Positions 9,690-20,970 of a DNA stretch of 64,000 bases are shown here, in pieces; within the stretch, counting starts at the first letter, position 1, and each line of letters starts with the position of its first letter. A model generated the notes under the pieces. It was not told where the DNA came from, ran no database searches, and saw only the letters and a program-made list of their open reading frames with translations. Position numbers and translations under genes: made by a program. This stretch comes from Oleiagrimonas sp963821885 (GTDB taxonomy: Bacteria; Pseudomonadota; Gammaproteobacteria; Xanthomonadales; Rhodanobacteraceae), in contig CAWGFN010000004.1 in NCBI GenBank assembly GCA_963821885.1, positions 186,001 through 250,000 on the forward strand, in the 5' to 3' direction.

Positions 9690-9832
9690 CCTGCGGCGGG
9701 AACCGGTTCCTGCGCTTCGATCATAGGGTGGAAAGCCATCGAACGCATCGCACGGGAAGAACCGGGCCATGGCCGGAGCGCAGGAATCGTTATTCCGATT
9801 CCCCACGCTCCATTCTCCATTCCCGTGCGCCA

Positions 9833-9859
9833 AACAAAAGCCCCGCACATGGCGGGGCT
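9833..9859 (-). terminator. rho-independent terminator of rplU-rpmA
   Basis: Minus strand stem AGCCCCGC/GCGGGGCT with a 5-nt loop, followed by TTTGTTT, 30 bp after the rpmA stop. It implies obgE is largely transcribed from its own promoter. Confidence 0.85.
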
Positions 9860-9888
9860 CTGTCGCGTCGCTGGCGATGTCCGGGCGG

Positions 9889-10146
9889 TCAGCCCTGGAC
9901 CACGCTCACGAACTTGCGGTTCTTGGCGCCGGCGGTCTTGAACTCGACGGTGCCATCGACCAGCGCGAACAGCGTGTGGTCGCGGCCAAGGCCCACGCCC
10001 GTGCCGGCATGGAACCGGGTGCCCCGCTGGCGCACGATGATGTTTCCGGCCTCGACGGACTGGCCGCCGTAGATCTTCACGCCCAGATACTTGGGATTGG
10101 AATCACGGCCGTTGCGGCTGGAACCTACGCCCTTTTTATGTGCCAT
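9889..10146 (-). CDS. rpmA: 50S ribosomal protein L27
   Basis: Large-subunit protein whose N-terminus reaches the peptidyl transferase centre. It is 85 aa with the typical start AHKKGVGSSRNGRDS and the GTRFHAGTGVGLGRDHTLFA core. It lies 15 bp downstream of rplU and is co-transcribed with it. Confidence 0.97.
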   Translation of the reverse strand: MAHKKGVGSSRNGRDSNPKYLGVKIYGGQSVEAGNIIVRQRGTRFHAGTGVGLGRDHTLFALVDGTVEFKTAGAKNRKFVSVVQG

Positions 10147-10161
10147 GGTGTGGTTCTCCTG

Positions 10162-10482
10162 TTACTTCGAGCCGCCGGCGATGCCGGTGATCTCGATCTC
10201 GGTGTAATGCTGACGGTGGCCCTGCTGCTTCTTGTGGTGCTTGCGGCGGCGGAACTTGACGATGCGGACCTTCTTGCCGCGGCCGTGCGAAAGAATCTTC
10301 GCGCTGACCTTGGCGCCGTCCACGGTCGGCGCGCCGACGGTCACGTTCTCGCCCTCGCCGACCAGCAGGACCTGGTCGAATTCGATGGTGCTGTCCACGT
10401 CGGCTTCAAGCTTCTCCACGCGCAGGTATTCACCCTGCATCACGCGGTATTGCTTGCCGCCGGTCTTGATGACTGCGTACAT
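10162..10482 (-). CDS. rplU: 50S ribosomal protein L21
   Basis: Large-subunit ribosomal protein binding 23S rRNA domain I. It is 106 aa, with family motifs YAVIKTGGKQYRV at the start and KVRIVKFRRRKHHKKQQGHRQ in the conserved C-terminal half. First gene of the rplU-rpmA operon, with a clear promoter at 10570-10599. Confidence 0.97.
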   Translation of the reverse strand: MYAVIKTGGKQYRVMQGEYLRVEKLEADVDSTIEFDQVLLVGEGENVTVGAPTVDGAKVSAKILSHGRGKKVRIVKFRRRKHHKKQQGHRQHYTEIEITGIAGGSK

Positions 10483-10569
10483 GATGGTTGACCCTTCTGT
10501 CGTTCTTATTCGGGGTGATCCGCTCGTTGGCGGGCCCGTTCGGTGGTTCGCGACACGCGCGAACCGGCG

Positions 10570-10599
10570 ATTTTAGCCCCACCCCGGACGGCGGCGCAA
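10570..10599 (-). promoter_or_regulatory. sigma70 promoter of rplU-rpmA
   Basis: Minus strand TTGCGC, 18-bp spacer, TAAAAT, about 88 bp upstream of the rplU start. Confidence 0.6.
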
Positions 10600-10648
10600 G
10601 TCCCTGATTGACCGAGATTGCCGCCGGAGCGAGCCGGCGGCGGCACGA

Positions 10649-11194
10649 TCAGTGGCTGCCGTCCATGGAGGGCGGCTGTGCCGGGCAGCTGCCGTCTTCG
10701 TTGAGCCGCCCGTCGGCCCGGAGCCTGTCGATCATCTGCATCCCGCGCTGGCGTCCCCAGACGCGCCCAGCCTCGGCCGCCTCCTTCATGATCGCGGGCA
10801 TCTCGTGGACGACCTTCTGCCCCACCGGACTGTGGTAGAAGGCCAGCAGCTGGTTCATTTCGCCACGGGTGAAGTGCTTCTGGTAGATCGGCACCGTGCG
10901 TTCGATGAGCTCCTTCATGGCGCTCGCGTCGAGGAACCCGGACCAGTAGCTGGCGGACACGCAGGGGAATTGCCGCTTCATCGTGCGGCCAAGATTCGCG
11001 TTCATCTCCTGCGCCATGCCTTCAAGCAGGCGTTGCACGCCGATCACCCGCATCAGCTCGCGCACCTGCTCGGCCGAGGCCGGCTGGCTGTCAGCCGCGG
11101 TGGGCGCGGGCGCCGGCGTGGGTTTGACGGCGCAAGCCACCGTCAGGCCGGCACTCAACGTCGCGATCCACACAATCCTGACTATCGATTTCAT
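10649..11194 (-). CDS. DUF2059 lipoprotein
   Basis: 181 aa. The N-terminus MKSIVRIVWIATLSAGLTVACAV is a signal peptide with a lipobox-like TVAC, so it is probably lipidated at that Cys, although Thr at -3 is not ideal. The body (about residues 45-165) has the alpha-helical DUF2059 pattern, including LIERTVPIYQKHFTRGEM and LLAFYHSPVGQKVVHEMP. The function of DUF2059 is not established. Start ATG 11194 is preceded by AGGGAAGGGG; longer open frame upstream lacks a signal peptide. It is monocistronic, between rplU and the oppositely oriented uvrA. Confidence 0.75.
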   Translation of the reverse strand: MKSIVRIVWIATLSAGLTVACAVKPTPAPAPTAADSQPASAEQVRELMRVIGVQRLLEGMAQEMNANLGRTMKRQFPCVSASYWSGFLDASAMKELIERTVPIYQKHFTRGEMNQLLAFYHSPVGQKVVHEMPAIMKEAAEAGRVWGRQRGMQMIDRLRADGRLNEDGSCPAQPPSMDGSH

Positions 11195-11454
11195 GATGAC
11201 CCCTTCCCTGTTCACGTGCATCGCGACCATTGCGACAACATCGTGAGGACAGGGTAGCGGCTCGAGGTGCCAATGGCGATGACGCCGTCTGGCGACGGTG
11301 ACCGGCATGGCCACGAGCCCGGATCCGGACAGGCGACGCATCCGTAAGGCACTGCTGGGGTCGTCGCATGATCTGCGACGACATCGCGTTGATATAGTCA
11401 CGGTTTGACCGCATCTAGACGGTTCCCCGCACCTCCCTCATTCCGGAACGCCGC

Positions 11455-14336
<2,882 letters not shown>

Positions 14337-14340
<4 letters not shown>

Positions 14341-14753
14341 CCGAGCCAAGCCCCACGCCCCTGTTCACCGCGCCCATCGAGGTGCGCTGGCGCGACCTGG
14401 ACGCGTTCAACCACGTCAACAACTCCATCTACCTGACCTACCTGGAACAGGCCCGCCTGGACTGGCTGGCCCACGTGCCGGGCATCTGGGACAAGGCCCA
14501 CGGCAAGCCGGTGATGGCTGCCTGCCAGCTCAACTACCGCGCGCCGATCCACTGGCCGGCCAGCGTCGAGGTGCGCCTGCATTGCGAACGCCTGGGCAAC
14601 AGCTCGATCACCATCGGCCACCGCATCGTCGACCGCGACGACGAGCGCCTGTACTGCGACGGCAGCGTGACCCTGGTGTGGATCGATCCCGAGGCCGGCG
14701 CCACGGTACCCTTGCCCGATGTCCTGCGCGAGGCCGTGCAGGCAACCGACTGA
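14337..14753 (+). CDS. acyl-CoA thioesterase, YbgC/FadM-type hotdog fold
   Basis: 138 aa. It has the 4-hydroxybenzoyl-CoA thioesterase-like hotdog signature: VRWRDLDAFNHVNNSIYLTY (residues about 15-34) carries the catalytic Asp and the HxN pair. It probably hydrolyses acyl-CoA thioesters; the substrate cannot be read from sequence. ATG 14337 overlaps the uvrA stop codon (ATGA), so it is translationally coupled to uvrA, an association I cannot explain functionally. Confidence 0.85.
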
Positions 14754-14763
14754 GAGGCACGCC

Positions 14764-15492
14764 ATGTTTTCCGAACGGAACCATGAACTGACCCTGCCCG
14801 AGGAGCTGCTCCTGCTGGCACTCGACGACACGCGCGGCAGCGTGCTTGCCGAGGCCCGCATCGGTCTGCCCTTCGGATTGGCTGGCGCGGGCCTGATGGA
14901 AATGACCCTGGCCGGCGAGCTGCGCATCGAGGACGGCAAGCTGGACCTGGACGCCACCGCCGAGCCGGTCGAGGGCGCGCCGTTCGAGGCCATCCGTGCC
15001 CTGCTGCGCGAAAACCCCGGCAAGAAGGTCCGTTACTGGGTCGAGCGCCTGCCGCGCAAGCTGCGCGACCTCCGTCAACAGTGGCTCGATGCGCTGGTCG
15101 CACGCGGCACCCTGGAGCACCGCGAATCTAAGGTGCTGTTCATCTTCCCCGTGCAGCGCTATCCGGAACGCGACGGCCAGCCCGAGCGCGACATCCGCGC
15201 ACGCATCGACGCCGTGCTGCTGCACGGCAACGCGCCCGACGCCCGCACCGCCATGCTGATCCAGCTGGCCGGCGCCTGCCGCCTGCTGCGCGCGATGTAC
15301 CCGCGCGATCAGCGCAAGCGCGTCGAGGCGCGCGAGAAGGAACTTCAGGACCTGCCGATCGCCGAGGGCGTGGACGCCGCCACCCGCGCGGCCGTCAGCG
15401 CGGCCGCGACGGCCGCCGCCATGGCCGCCATCACCGCGGCCACGGCCGCCTCCAGCAGCGCGGCATGCAGCGCAGGTAGCGGAACCTGCTGA
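14764..15492 (+). CDS. GOLPH3/VPS74 (GPP34) family protein
   Basis: 242 aa. The start ELTLPEELLLLALDDTRGSV matches the GPP34 domain, known from eukaryotic GOLPH3/Vps74, which binds PI4P and Golgi glycosyltransferases; bacterial members are of unknown function. Family features include LRIEDGKLDL, the repeated Leu/Arg helices, and a C-terminal half around AMLIQLAGACRLLRAMYPRDQRKR. The tail after residue 205 is alanine-rich low-complexity ending in SAGSGTC. Start ATG 14764 follows GAGAGGCACGCC; it lies 10 bp after the thioesterase and is probably in the same transcript. The family call rests on pattern recognition. Confidence 0.8.
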   Translation: MFSERNHELTLPEELLLLALDDTRGSVLAEARIGLPFGLAGAGLMEMTLAGELRIEDGKLDLDATAEPVEGAPFEAIRALLRENPGKKVRYWVERLPRKLRDLRQQWLDALVARGTLEHRESKVLFIFPVQRYPERDGQPERDIRARIDAVLLHGNAPDARTAMLIQLAGACRLLRAMYPRDQRKRVEAREKELQDLPIAEGVDAATRAAVSAAATAAAMAAITAATAASSSAACSAGSGTC

Positions 15493-15562
15493 CCCGTCGA
15501 CAATCGCGGTTCATGGCTTCGCGGCTATCATGGGCGCGGAACCGAACACCGGAGGTTGTCCC

Positions 15563-17011
15563 ATGCATCGCGCCCTGCTCCCCCTTCTGATCGCCGGCAC
15601 GCTCGCCGCCCCCGCGATGGCCGCCCAGGCCACCGACGGCCCGGACATGACGATCTACCACGCCGACGGCAACGCCCTGTTCCAGGGCGACAACGGCGCC
15701 ATCGACAGCGGCTACGCGGTGATCCGCGAACAACGCCGGGTCAGCTTCGAGAAAGGCGGCCAGAACCTGCTGATCGGCGACCTTCCGGACTTCCTGGAGC
15801 CGGAAGCCGTCAGCCTGCGCGTCGGCAGCGGCCATGTCCGCGTGCTGTCGCAGCGCCTGCTGCTGGCCTCGGGCAACCAGGACGCCCTGCGCGGCCAGAT
15901 AGGCAAGCAGGTCAGCGTGATCGGCGACAACGGCCAGGTGCTGGTCAAGGGCGAGCTGCAGCGCATCGGTCGCGATGGCAGCCTGGTGATCGGCGGCGAC
16001 GTGTTCGGCCCCACCGTGGTGCGAAGCTACAGCGCGGTGAAGCTGATCAGCGGCGAGGCCGGCAGCGGCTCGCGACTGCAGGTGCGGGTGCAGGCCGATG
16101 CCAGCGGCCACGCCAAAGCCACGCTCAGCTACCCGACCCACGGCCTGGGCTGGCGCGCGGCCTACACCGCGACCCTGCAGCCCGGCTCGCGCTGCCGCAT
16201 GCGCCTGGAAGCGCAGGCCAGCATCGCCAACCGCAGCGGCCGCGACTGGGACGGCGCGGCGATCAAGTTGTTCGCGGGCCAGCCCAACATGGCCAGCGGC
16301 AGCAACAGGCCGCGACCGATGATGGCCGGGGTGCTCGCAGACAAACGCGGCGGCGTTCCCGAGCAACAGAGCCTCGACGCCTACCGCACCTACACCCTGC
16401 CCGGCCACGTCGACCTGCCCGACAACAGCATCACCCTGACGCCGCTGTACGAGCCGCGCACGCTGGACTGCGAACGCGACTGGACCTACGAGACCGGCAA
16501 CGCCTGGACGCCGCAGCAACCCAACACCGCGCCCGGCGCCAACGCCAACACCGTGCAGGGCGCCATCCGGAGCATGCTGCACTTCCAGGCCCCCGACACC
16601 CTGCCGGCCGGCAACCTCCGCGTGCTCGCCGCCGATGCCGACGGCGCGCCGCAGTTCATCGGCGAAAACGGCGTGCCGGACACCTCGCGGCATGACCCTG
16701 TGGACGTCGTCCTGGGCACCGCCTTCGACCTGCACGCCAGGCGCGAGCGGACCAGCTTCAACCTCGACAAGGCCGCGCGCCACATGGACGAGGCCTTCCG
16801 CGTCACCCTGGAAAATGCCGGCGACACGGCCCGCACCATCACCGTGGTCGAACACCCGAATCGCTGGAACCAGTGGACGCTGACCTCGTCCAGCCTGGCG
16901 CCCGCGGAAAAGACTGCCGACACGCTGACCTTCAAGATCTCCGTGCCGGCCCACGGCAGCGCCAAGCTGGACTACGCGCTGCGCTACGCATGGACCGCCG
17001 ACGCCCCCTGA
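15563..17011 (+). CDS. DUF4139 domain secreted protein
   Basis: 482 aa. Signal peptide MHRALLPLLIAGTLAAPAMA (cleavage after AMA, about residue 20). The body is a beta-rich DUF4139-like protein: an N-terminal region with a Gly-Gln-Asn-rich beta part, SYPTHGLGWRAAYTATLQPG in the middle, and a C-terminal part ending SAKLDYALRYAW typical of the family. Related proteins are annotated hypothetical; no catalytic residues are evident. The start at 15563 follows GGAGG (15552-15556). It probably acts in the periplasm or outer membrane. Confidence 0.78.
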   Translation: MHRALLPLLIAGTLAAPAMAAQATDGPDMTIYHADGNALFQGDNGAIDSGYAVIREQRRVSFEKGGQNLLIGDLPDFLEPEAVSLRVGSGHVRVLSQRLLLASGNQDALRGQIGKQVSVIGDNGQVLVKGELQRIGRDGSLVIGGDVFGPTVVRSYSAVKLISGEAGSGSRLQVRVQADASGHAKATLSYPTHGLGWRAAYTATLQPGSRCRMRLEAQASIANRSGRDWDGAAIKLFAGQPNMASGSNRPRPMMAGVLADKRGGVPEQQSLDAYRTYTLPGHVDLPDNSITLTPLYEPRTLDCERDWTYETGNAWTPQQPNTAPGANANTVQGAIRSMLHFQAPDTLPAGNLRVLAADADGAPQFIGENGVPDTSRHDPVDVVLGTAFDLHARRERTSFNLDKAARHMDEAFRVTLENAGDTARTITVVEHPNRWNQWTLTSSSLAPAEKTADTLTFKISVPAHGSAKLDYALRYAWTADAP

Positions 17012-17038
17012 TCCGTGACGTCCCATGGAGAGACCCTC

Positions 17039-17797
17039 ATGATCGACACCCACCTGCATGACGGCGTGCTGGAACTGCGCCTGAACCGCCCCCCGGTCAA
17101 CGCGCTGGACCCCGCGCTGGTCACCACGCTGCGCAAGCACATCGACCAGGCGCCCACGGAAGGCGCGCGCGGCATCGTGCTGACCGGCCGCCAGGGCATG
17201 TTCTCGGCCGGCCTCGACGTGCCCGCCCTGCTCAATCTGGACCGCGCGGCCATGCGCGTCTTCTGGCGCGATTTCTTCGCCTTGTGCGCGTCCCTGGCGC
17301 GCGCGCCGATTCCCACGGTGGCGGCGATCTCCGGACACAGCCCGGCGGGCGGCGCGGTGCTGGCGCTGTTCTGCGATTACCGCGTGATGGCGCGCGGTCC
17401 GTACCGCATCGGCCTCAACGAGGTGCAGGTCGGACTGACCGTACCCGATTGCATCCAGATGGCCCTGCGCCGCGTGGTCGGCACCTACATGGCCGAACGC
17501 CTGCTGGTGGCGGGGCGCATGCTCAACGGCGAGGAGGCCGCCGCCTGCGGCTTCGTCGATGAGCTGGCGCCGGTGGAAGAAACCGTCACCCGCGCGCTGC
17601 ACTGGATGCACGAACTGCTGGCCCTGCCCTCGCAGGCGATGCTCGGCACCCGCGCCATGGCCCGCGCCGACCTGGCCAACGCCTTCGCCGACATCGACGC
17701 CCTGCCGGTCGAGGATTTCCTCGACGTCTGGTTCAGCGAGGAGACCCAGGCCGTGCTGCGCGCCCTGGTGGCGCAGTTGAAGGCGAAGAAGGGCTGA
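17039..17797 (+). CDS. enoyl-CoA hydratase/isomerase family protein (crotonase)
   Basis: 252 aa crotonase fold. The oxyanion-hole segments are GMFSAGLDVPALL (near residue 60) and GHSPAGGAVLALFCDYRVMA (near 100). The usual catalytic Glu pair of true hydratases is not clear; the second position has a NEVQVGLTVPD region, so it may be an isomerase of the delta3,delta2-enoyl-CoA type. ATG 17039 has GGAGAG upstream; a GTG at 17015 is possible. A heptad-repeat array begins 5 bp after its stop. Confidence 0.8.
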   Translation: MIDTHLHDGVLELRLNRPPVNALDPALVTTLRKHIDQAPTEGARGIVLTGRQGMFSAGLDVPALLNLDRAAMRVFWRDFFALCASLARAPIPTVAAISGHSPAGGAVLALFCDYRVMARGPYRIGLNEVQVGLTVPDCIQMALRRVVGTYMAERLLVAGRMLNGEEAAACGFVDELAPVEETVTRALHWMHELLALPSQAMLGTRAMARADLANAFADIDALPVEDFLDVWFSEETQAVLRALVAQLKAKKG

Positions 17798-17801
17798 GGC
17801 G

Positions 17802-17973
17802 GGGCTCGGGGCTCGGGGCTCGGGGCTCGGGGCTCGGGGCTCGGGGCTCGGGGCTCGGGGCTCGGGACTCGGGACTCGGGGCTCGGGACTCGGGGCTCGG
17901 GAGCTCGGGGCTCGGGAGCTCGGGACTCGGGGCTCGGGGCTCGGGACTCGGGACCCGGGACCCGGGACCCGGA
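17802..17973. repeat. long GGGGCTC/GGGACTC heptad tandem array
   Basis: About 23 heptad units, first mostly GGGGCTC, then a mix with GGGACTC, GGGAGCTC variants and finally GGGACCC. It is the longest array of this family in the window. It starts right after a stop codon, so it may influence the crotonase mRNA 3' end. Confidence 0.9.
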
Positions 17974-18009
17974 GATCGGGGGGATGGTCGCTTCAAGGGC
18001 CGTAGATCC

Positions 18010-18042
18010 GTAGCCCGGATAAGCCCGCAGGGCGCATCCGGG
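18010..18042. repeat. REP palindrome (GTAG end left)
   Basis: GTAGCCCGGATAAGCCCGCAGGGCGCATCCGGG: a GTAG-headed palindrome of the REP type, paired with an inverted copy at 18091-18120 to make a BIME-like unit. No RAYT transposase is in the window. Confidence 0.8.
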
Positions 18043-18090
18043 AGGGTTCGCCACGCGGCCCCACAACGCGCATCGCCCAGATGGCTCGTC

Positions 18091-18120
18091 CCCGGATGCG
18101 CTTCGCTTATCCGGGCTACG
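18091..18120. repeat. REP palindrome (GTAG end right, inverted)
   Basis: CCCGGATGCGCTTCGCTTATCCGGGCTACG; its reverse complement begins with GTAGCCCGGATAAGCG. Confidence 0.8.
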
Positions 18121-18144
18121 CGGAATGGACTCGGGATGCTCAAC

Positions 18145-18335
18145 CCGGGACCCGGGACCCGGGTCCCGGAGATCGGGGGGATGGTCGCTCAGGGCTGTAG
18201 GTCCGCAGCCCGGATAAGCCCGCAGGGCCGCCCCGCGGCCCCATGGAGTACACCGCCCTGATGGCCGCCCCCCGATGCGCTTCGCTTGTCCGGGCTACGC
18301 AATGGACACGGGATGCACAACCCGGGTACCGGGTA
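18145..18335. repeat. composite repeat unit 2 (GGGACCC array plus inverted REP pair)
   Basis: Diverged copy of unit 1: GGGACCC heptads, the AGATCGGGGGGATGGTCGCT link, then REPs at 18205-18228 and 18270-18299. It ends in CCGGGTACC heptads running to about 18352. Confidence 0.75.
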
Positions 18336-18364
18336 CCGGGTCCCGGGTCCCGCCCCTGCCCCCC

Positions 18365-19207
18365 CTAGCCGGTCGCCACGGGGCGCGCCGGATCGCTGCA
18401 CCAACCGCTCCAGGACGGTACGTACAGGCGCATGCCGGAATACCCGGCCTGGGCCATGGCGAGCAGGTTGTGGCACGCGGTGACGCCCGAGCCGCACATG
18501 CTGACCATGTCGCTGGCGGGACGGCCCGCCAGCAGCGTCGTGAAGGCCTCGCGCAGCGCCTCGGCATCACGGAAACGGCCCCGCTCATCGAGATTGAGCG
18601 CGAACGGCCGGTTCACGGCGCCGGGGACATGCCCGGCCACGGGGTCCAGCGGCTCGGTCTCGCCACGGAAGCGCTCGGCCGCGCGCGCATCGACCAGCAG
18701 CAGCGAGCCCGCGGCCAGGCCGGCCCGCAGCGCCTCGGTGTCGATGAAGCAGGACGCATCGAAGGCCACGTTGACCGCGTCCGGCTCGCGCGCGACCGTG
18801 CCGGACGCCAGCGGCAGGCCGGCCTCCCGCCACGCCTCGAGGCCGCCGTCGAGCACCGCGGCCGACGCGCCGATGGCGCGCATCATCCACCACAGGCGTC
18901 CCGCGATGGCGCCGCCTGCGGTGTCGTAGGCCACCAGCAGCATGCCCGGACGCCAGCCCCAGCGACCGAGAACGGCGGCAAAGGCATCGATGTCGGGCAG
19001 CGGATGCCGCCCCTCGCCCATGGCTGTCCGGCGCAGATCCGACAGATCCTCGTCCAGGCTGGCGTGGACCGCGCCCGGAAGGTGGCCTTCCAGGTAGTCG
19101 CGACGACCCTTGCCGGGGTCGGACAGTTCGAAACGGCAGTCCACGACCAGGGTGTCGGCCGGGTCGCGCTCGGCCAGCGCGCGGGCATCGATCAACGGAC
19201 GATTCAC
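18365..19207 (-). CDS. sseA: 3-mercaptopyruvate/thiosulfate sulfurtransferase
   Basis: 280 aa with two rhodanese domains. The N-terminal one (about residues 1-135, LVVDCRFELSD at its start) lacks a catalytic Cys. The C-terminal one carries the active-site loop CGSGVTAC (near residue 238). CGSGVTA is typical of 3-mercaptopyruvate sulfurtransferases, whereas thiosulfate enzymes usually have CRxGx[R/T]. It probably transfers sulfur from 3-mercaptopyruvate to an acceptor in the cytoplasm. Start ATG 19207 overlaps the NUDIX stop by 4 bp: the third gene of an overlapping operon with DUF1289 and NUDIX. Confidence 0.85.
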   Translation of the reverse strand: MNRPLIDARALAERDPADTLVVDCRFELSDPGKGRRDYLEGHLPGAVHASLDEDLSDLRRTAMGEGRHPLPDIDAFAAVLGRWGWRPGMLLVAYDTAGGAIAGRLWWMMRAIGASAAVLDGGLEAWREAGLPLASGTVAREPDAVNVAFDASCFIDTEALRAGLAAGSLLLVDARAAERFRGETEPLDPVAGHVPGAVNRPFALNLDERGRFRDAEALREAFTTLLAGRPASDMVSMCGSGVTACHNLLAMAQAGYSGMRLYVPSWSGWCSDPARPVATG

Positions 19208-19815
19208 GACAACACTCCCATGCGTTGCAGCAGGTTGGTCAGCATCGCGGCGGTGGCGCCCCAGATGCGGTGCGGGCCGTAACGGAACTCCACCATCTCG
19301 CGCGCCCGGCCCCGGTAGTGCATGGTGTAGCGCTGCAGGTTGCCCGGATCAAGCAGGAACGCCAGCGGCACCTCGAACACTTCGTCCACCTCGCCGGGCT
19401 CGGGCCGCCAGGGCGGTCGCGGGTCGGCGACGAAGGCGACCACCGGCGTGACCATGAAACCGCTGACGGTCTCGAAACAGTCCAGGTACCCGACCGGCTC
19501 CACGTGCGTGCGCGGCAGGCCGATCTCCTCCTCGGTCTCGCGCAGTGCGGCTTCGACGATGTCGGCGTCGGTGGCGTCGACACGGCCACCCGGGAAGGCC
19601 ACCTGTCCGGCGTGGCGGCTGAGTTGTTCGGTGCGCCGGGTGAGCACGATGTGCGCCTCGCCAGCCAGTTCGACCACCGGCACCAGCACCGCCGCCGGCA
19701 CCAGCGGCGAGTCGCCGATCAGGTCGCGCATCATCGCGTGGTTCCATCCGGGCGCGCCCGGCGGATCGTCCAGCGAACGCAGGGCCGCGCGCACAGCGCC
19801 GCCGTGCGCCTTCAT
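19204..19815 (-). CDS. NUDIX CoA pyrophosphatase (NudL/YeaB type)
   Basis: 203 aa. The NUDIX box is GGRVDATDADIVEAALRE followed by TEEEIGL (residues about 85-108), matching GX5EX7REUXEEXGU. The preceding LTRRTEQLSRHAGQVAFPGG contains the UPF0035 CoA-pyrophosphatase signature, so it likely hydrolyses CoA to 3',5'-ADP and phosphopantetheine. ATG 19815 overlaps the DUF1289 stop (ATGA). Confidence 0.9.
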   Translation of the reverse strand: MKAHGGAVRAALRSLDDPPGAPGWNHAMMRDLIGDSPLVPAAVLVPVVELAGEAHIVLTRRTEQLSRHAGQVAFPGGRVDATDADIVEAALRETEEEIGLPRTHVEPVGYLDCFETVSGFMVTPVVAFVADPRPPWRPEPGEVDEVFEVPLAFLLDPGNLQRYTMHYRGRAREMVEFRYGPHRIWGATAAMLTNLLQRMGVLS

Positions 19816-20009
19816 CCGGCAAAACCGCGCGACGGCAGGACCTCGCGCATCAGGCGCAGCCGCTCGTCGTGGCTCATGTCGCGCCAGCGCATGATCTCCT
19901 CGGCGCTGCGCCGGCAGCCCACGCACAGGCCGACCGCGTCCAGCCGGCAGACCTTCACGCAGGGTGTCAGGGGAGTGTCGCTGCTTGCGGGCAAGTCGCC
20001 GATCTTCAT
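19812..20009 (-). CDS. DUF1289 small cysteine-containing protein
   Basis: 65 aa. It has the DUF1289 pattern of four cysteines, PCVKVCRLD and GLCVGCRRS, followed by EEIMRWRDMSHDER. The cysteines may bind zinc or iron; the function is not known. First gene of the operon with the NUDIX and sulfurtransferase genes. Confidence 0.85.
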   Translation of the reverse strand: MKIGDLPASSDTPLTPCVKVCRLDAVGLCVGCRRSAEEIMRWRDMSHDERLRLMREVLPSRGFAG

Positions 20010-20065
20010 CCGCCCATGCTAGCGCAGCAGGCGGCGGCCGGGAGGGTCGACACGCGCATGCCTGG

Positions 20066-20779
20066 TCACTTGACCTTGAGCAGCTCGATCTCGAACACCA
20101 GCACCTCGTTGGGACCGATGCGCGGCAGCTGCCCACGCGCGCCATAGGCCTGCTGTGGCGGAATCCAGATCTTCCACTTGCCGCCCACGCGCATGCGCGG
20201 CAGCACGTCCTTCCAGCCCGGCAGCATGCGACTGACCGGGAAGGTGACCGGACGCTGGTGGGCATAGGAATTGTCGAATTCCATGCCGTTGATCAGCCAG
20301 CCGCGGTAATTGGCCACCACCGTGCTGTCGAGCGTCGGATGGGCGCCCTTGCCCTGCCTCAGCACCCGGTACTGCACGCCCGAAGGCAGCGTGACCACGC
20401 CGGCGCGTGTCTTGTTCTCGGCCATGAAATGCCGCGACTGGGCCGCGTTGCTTGCGGCCAGGCGCTTGTAGTTGGACTCGGCGCGCTGTTCCAGCTGCTG
20501 GCCGAGCAGGGACAGCTGCTCGCGCATCTGCGCCTGCGGCACGCGCGGCGCGCGGCCGGCATAGGCGTCACGCAGGGCCTTGACCAGGGTGTCGATGTCG
20601 AACGTGTCCTTGCCCTGCGCCACACGCATGCCGATCTGGTAACCGACCGCGTAGGACGCGCGAGCGCGGTCCAGGCCCGGCGCTGGGGTGGCGGCCTTGG
20701 TGGGCTTCTTCGGGGGATCCTGGGCGCCGGCCAGGGCCGACACCAACAGCAACGCAAGCAGGGCAAAGCGGGCCTTCAT
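20066..20779 (-). CDS. FKBP-type peptidyl-prolyl isomerase (FkpA/Mip-like)
   Basis: 237 aa. Signal peptide MKARFALLALLLVSALAGAQ places it in the periplasm. Residues about 35-120 are the helical N-terminal dimerisation domain (YAVGYQIGMRVAQ). The C-terminal FKBP domain shows YRGWLINGMEFDNSYA, FPVSRMLPGWKDVLPRM and GQLPRIGPNEVLVFEIELLKVK. Acts as chaperone or prolyl isomerase for envelope proteins. Stands alone, in reverse orientation to the next gene. Confidence 0.93.
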   Translation of the reverse strand: MKARFALLALLLVSALAGAQDPPKKPTKAATPAPGLDRARASYAVGYQIGMRVAQGKDTFDIDTLVKALRDAYAGRAPRVPQAQMREQLSLLGQQLEQRAESNYKRLAASNAAQSRHFMAENKTRAGVVTLPSGVQYRVLRQGKGAHPTLDSTVVANYRGWLINGMEFDNSYAHQRPVTFPVSRMLPGWKDVLPRMRVGGKWKIWIPPQQAYGARGQLPRIGPNEVLVFEIELLKVK

Positions 20780-20970
20780 CGATGCAGCAACCTCGCAGGT
20801 CCGTCCGGATCAATCGGTTCATGGTATGCCATCGACGCGCCGCGAGGCACGCGGGGGCATCCCTGTGTTGTGATCGCAAGGCCGGCCCGTTGGTTCCCTC
20901 GCTGCTACCATGCGCGTCCTGCCCGCGTCGCACGAGCCGGCGCACCACCCCCGATCCACGGAGTCCGACC

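Larger units (their letters stand above)
17955..18144. repeat. composite repeat unit 1 (GGGACCC array plus inverted REP pair)
   Basis: About 190-bp unit comprising GGGACCC heptads, AGATCGGGGGGATGGTCGCT, an inverted pair of REP palindromes (18010-18042 and 18091-18120) and the AATGGACTCGGGATGC link. It is tandemly repeated at 18145-18335. Confidence 0.75.
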
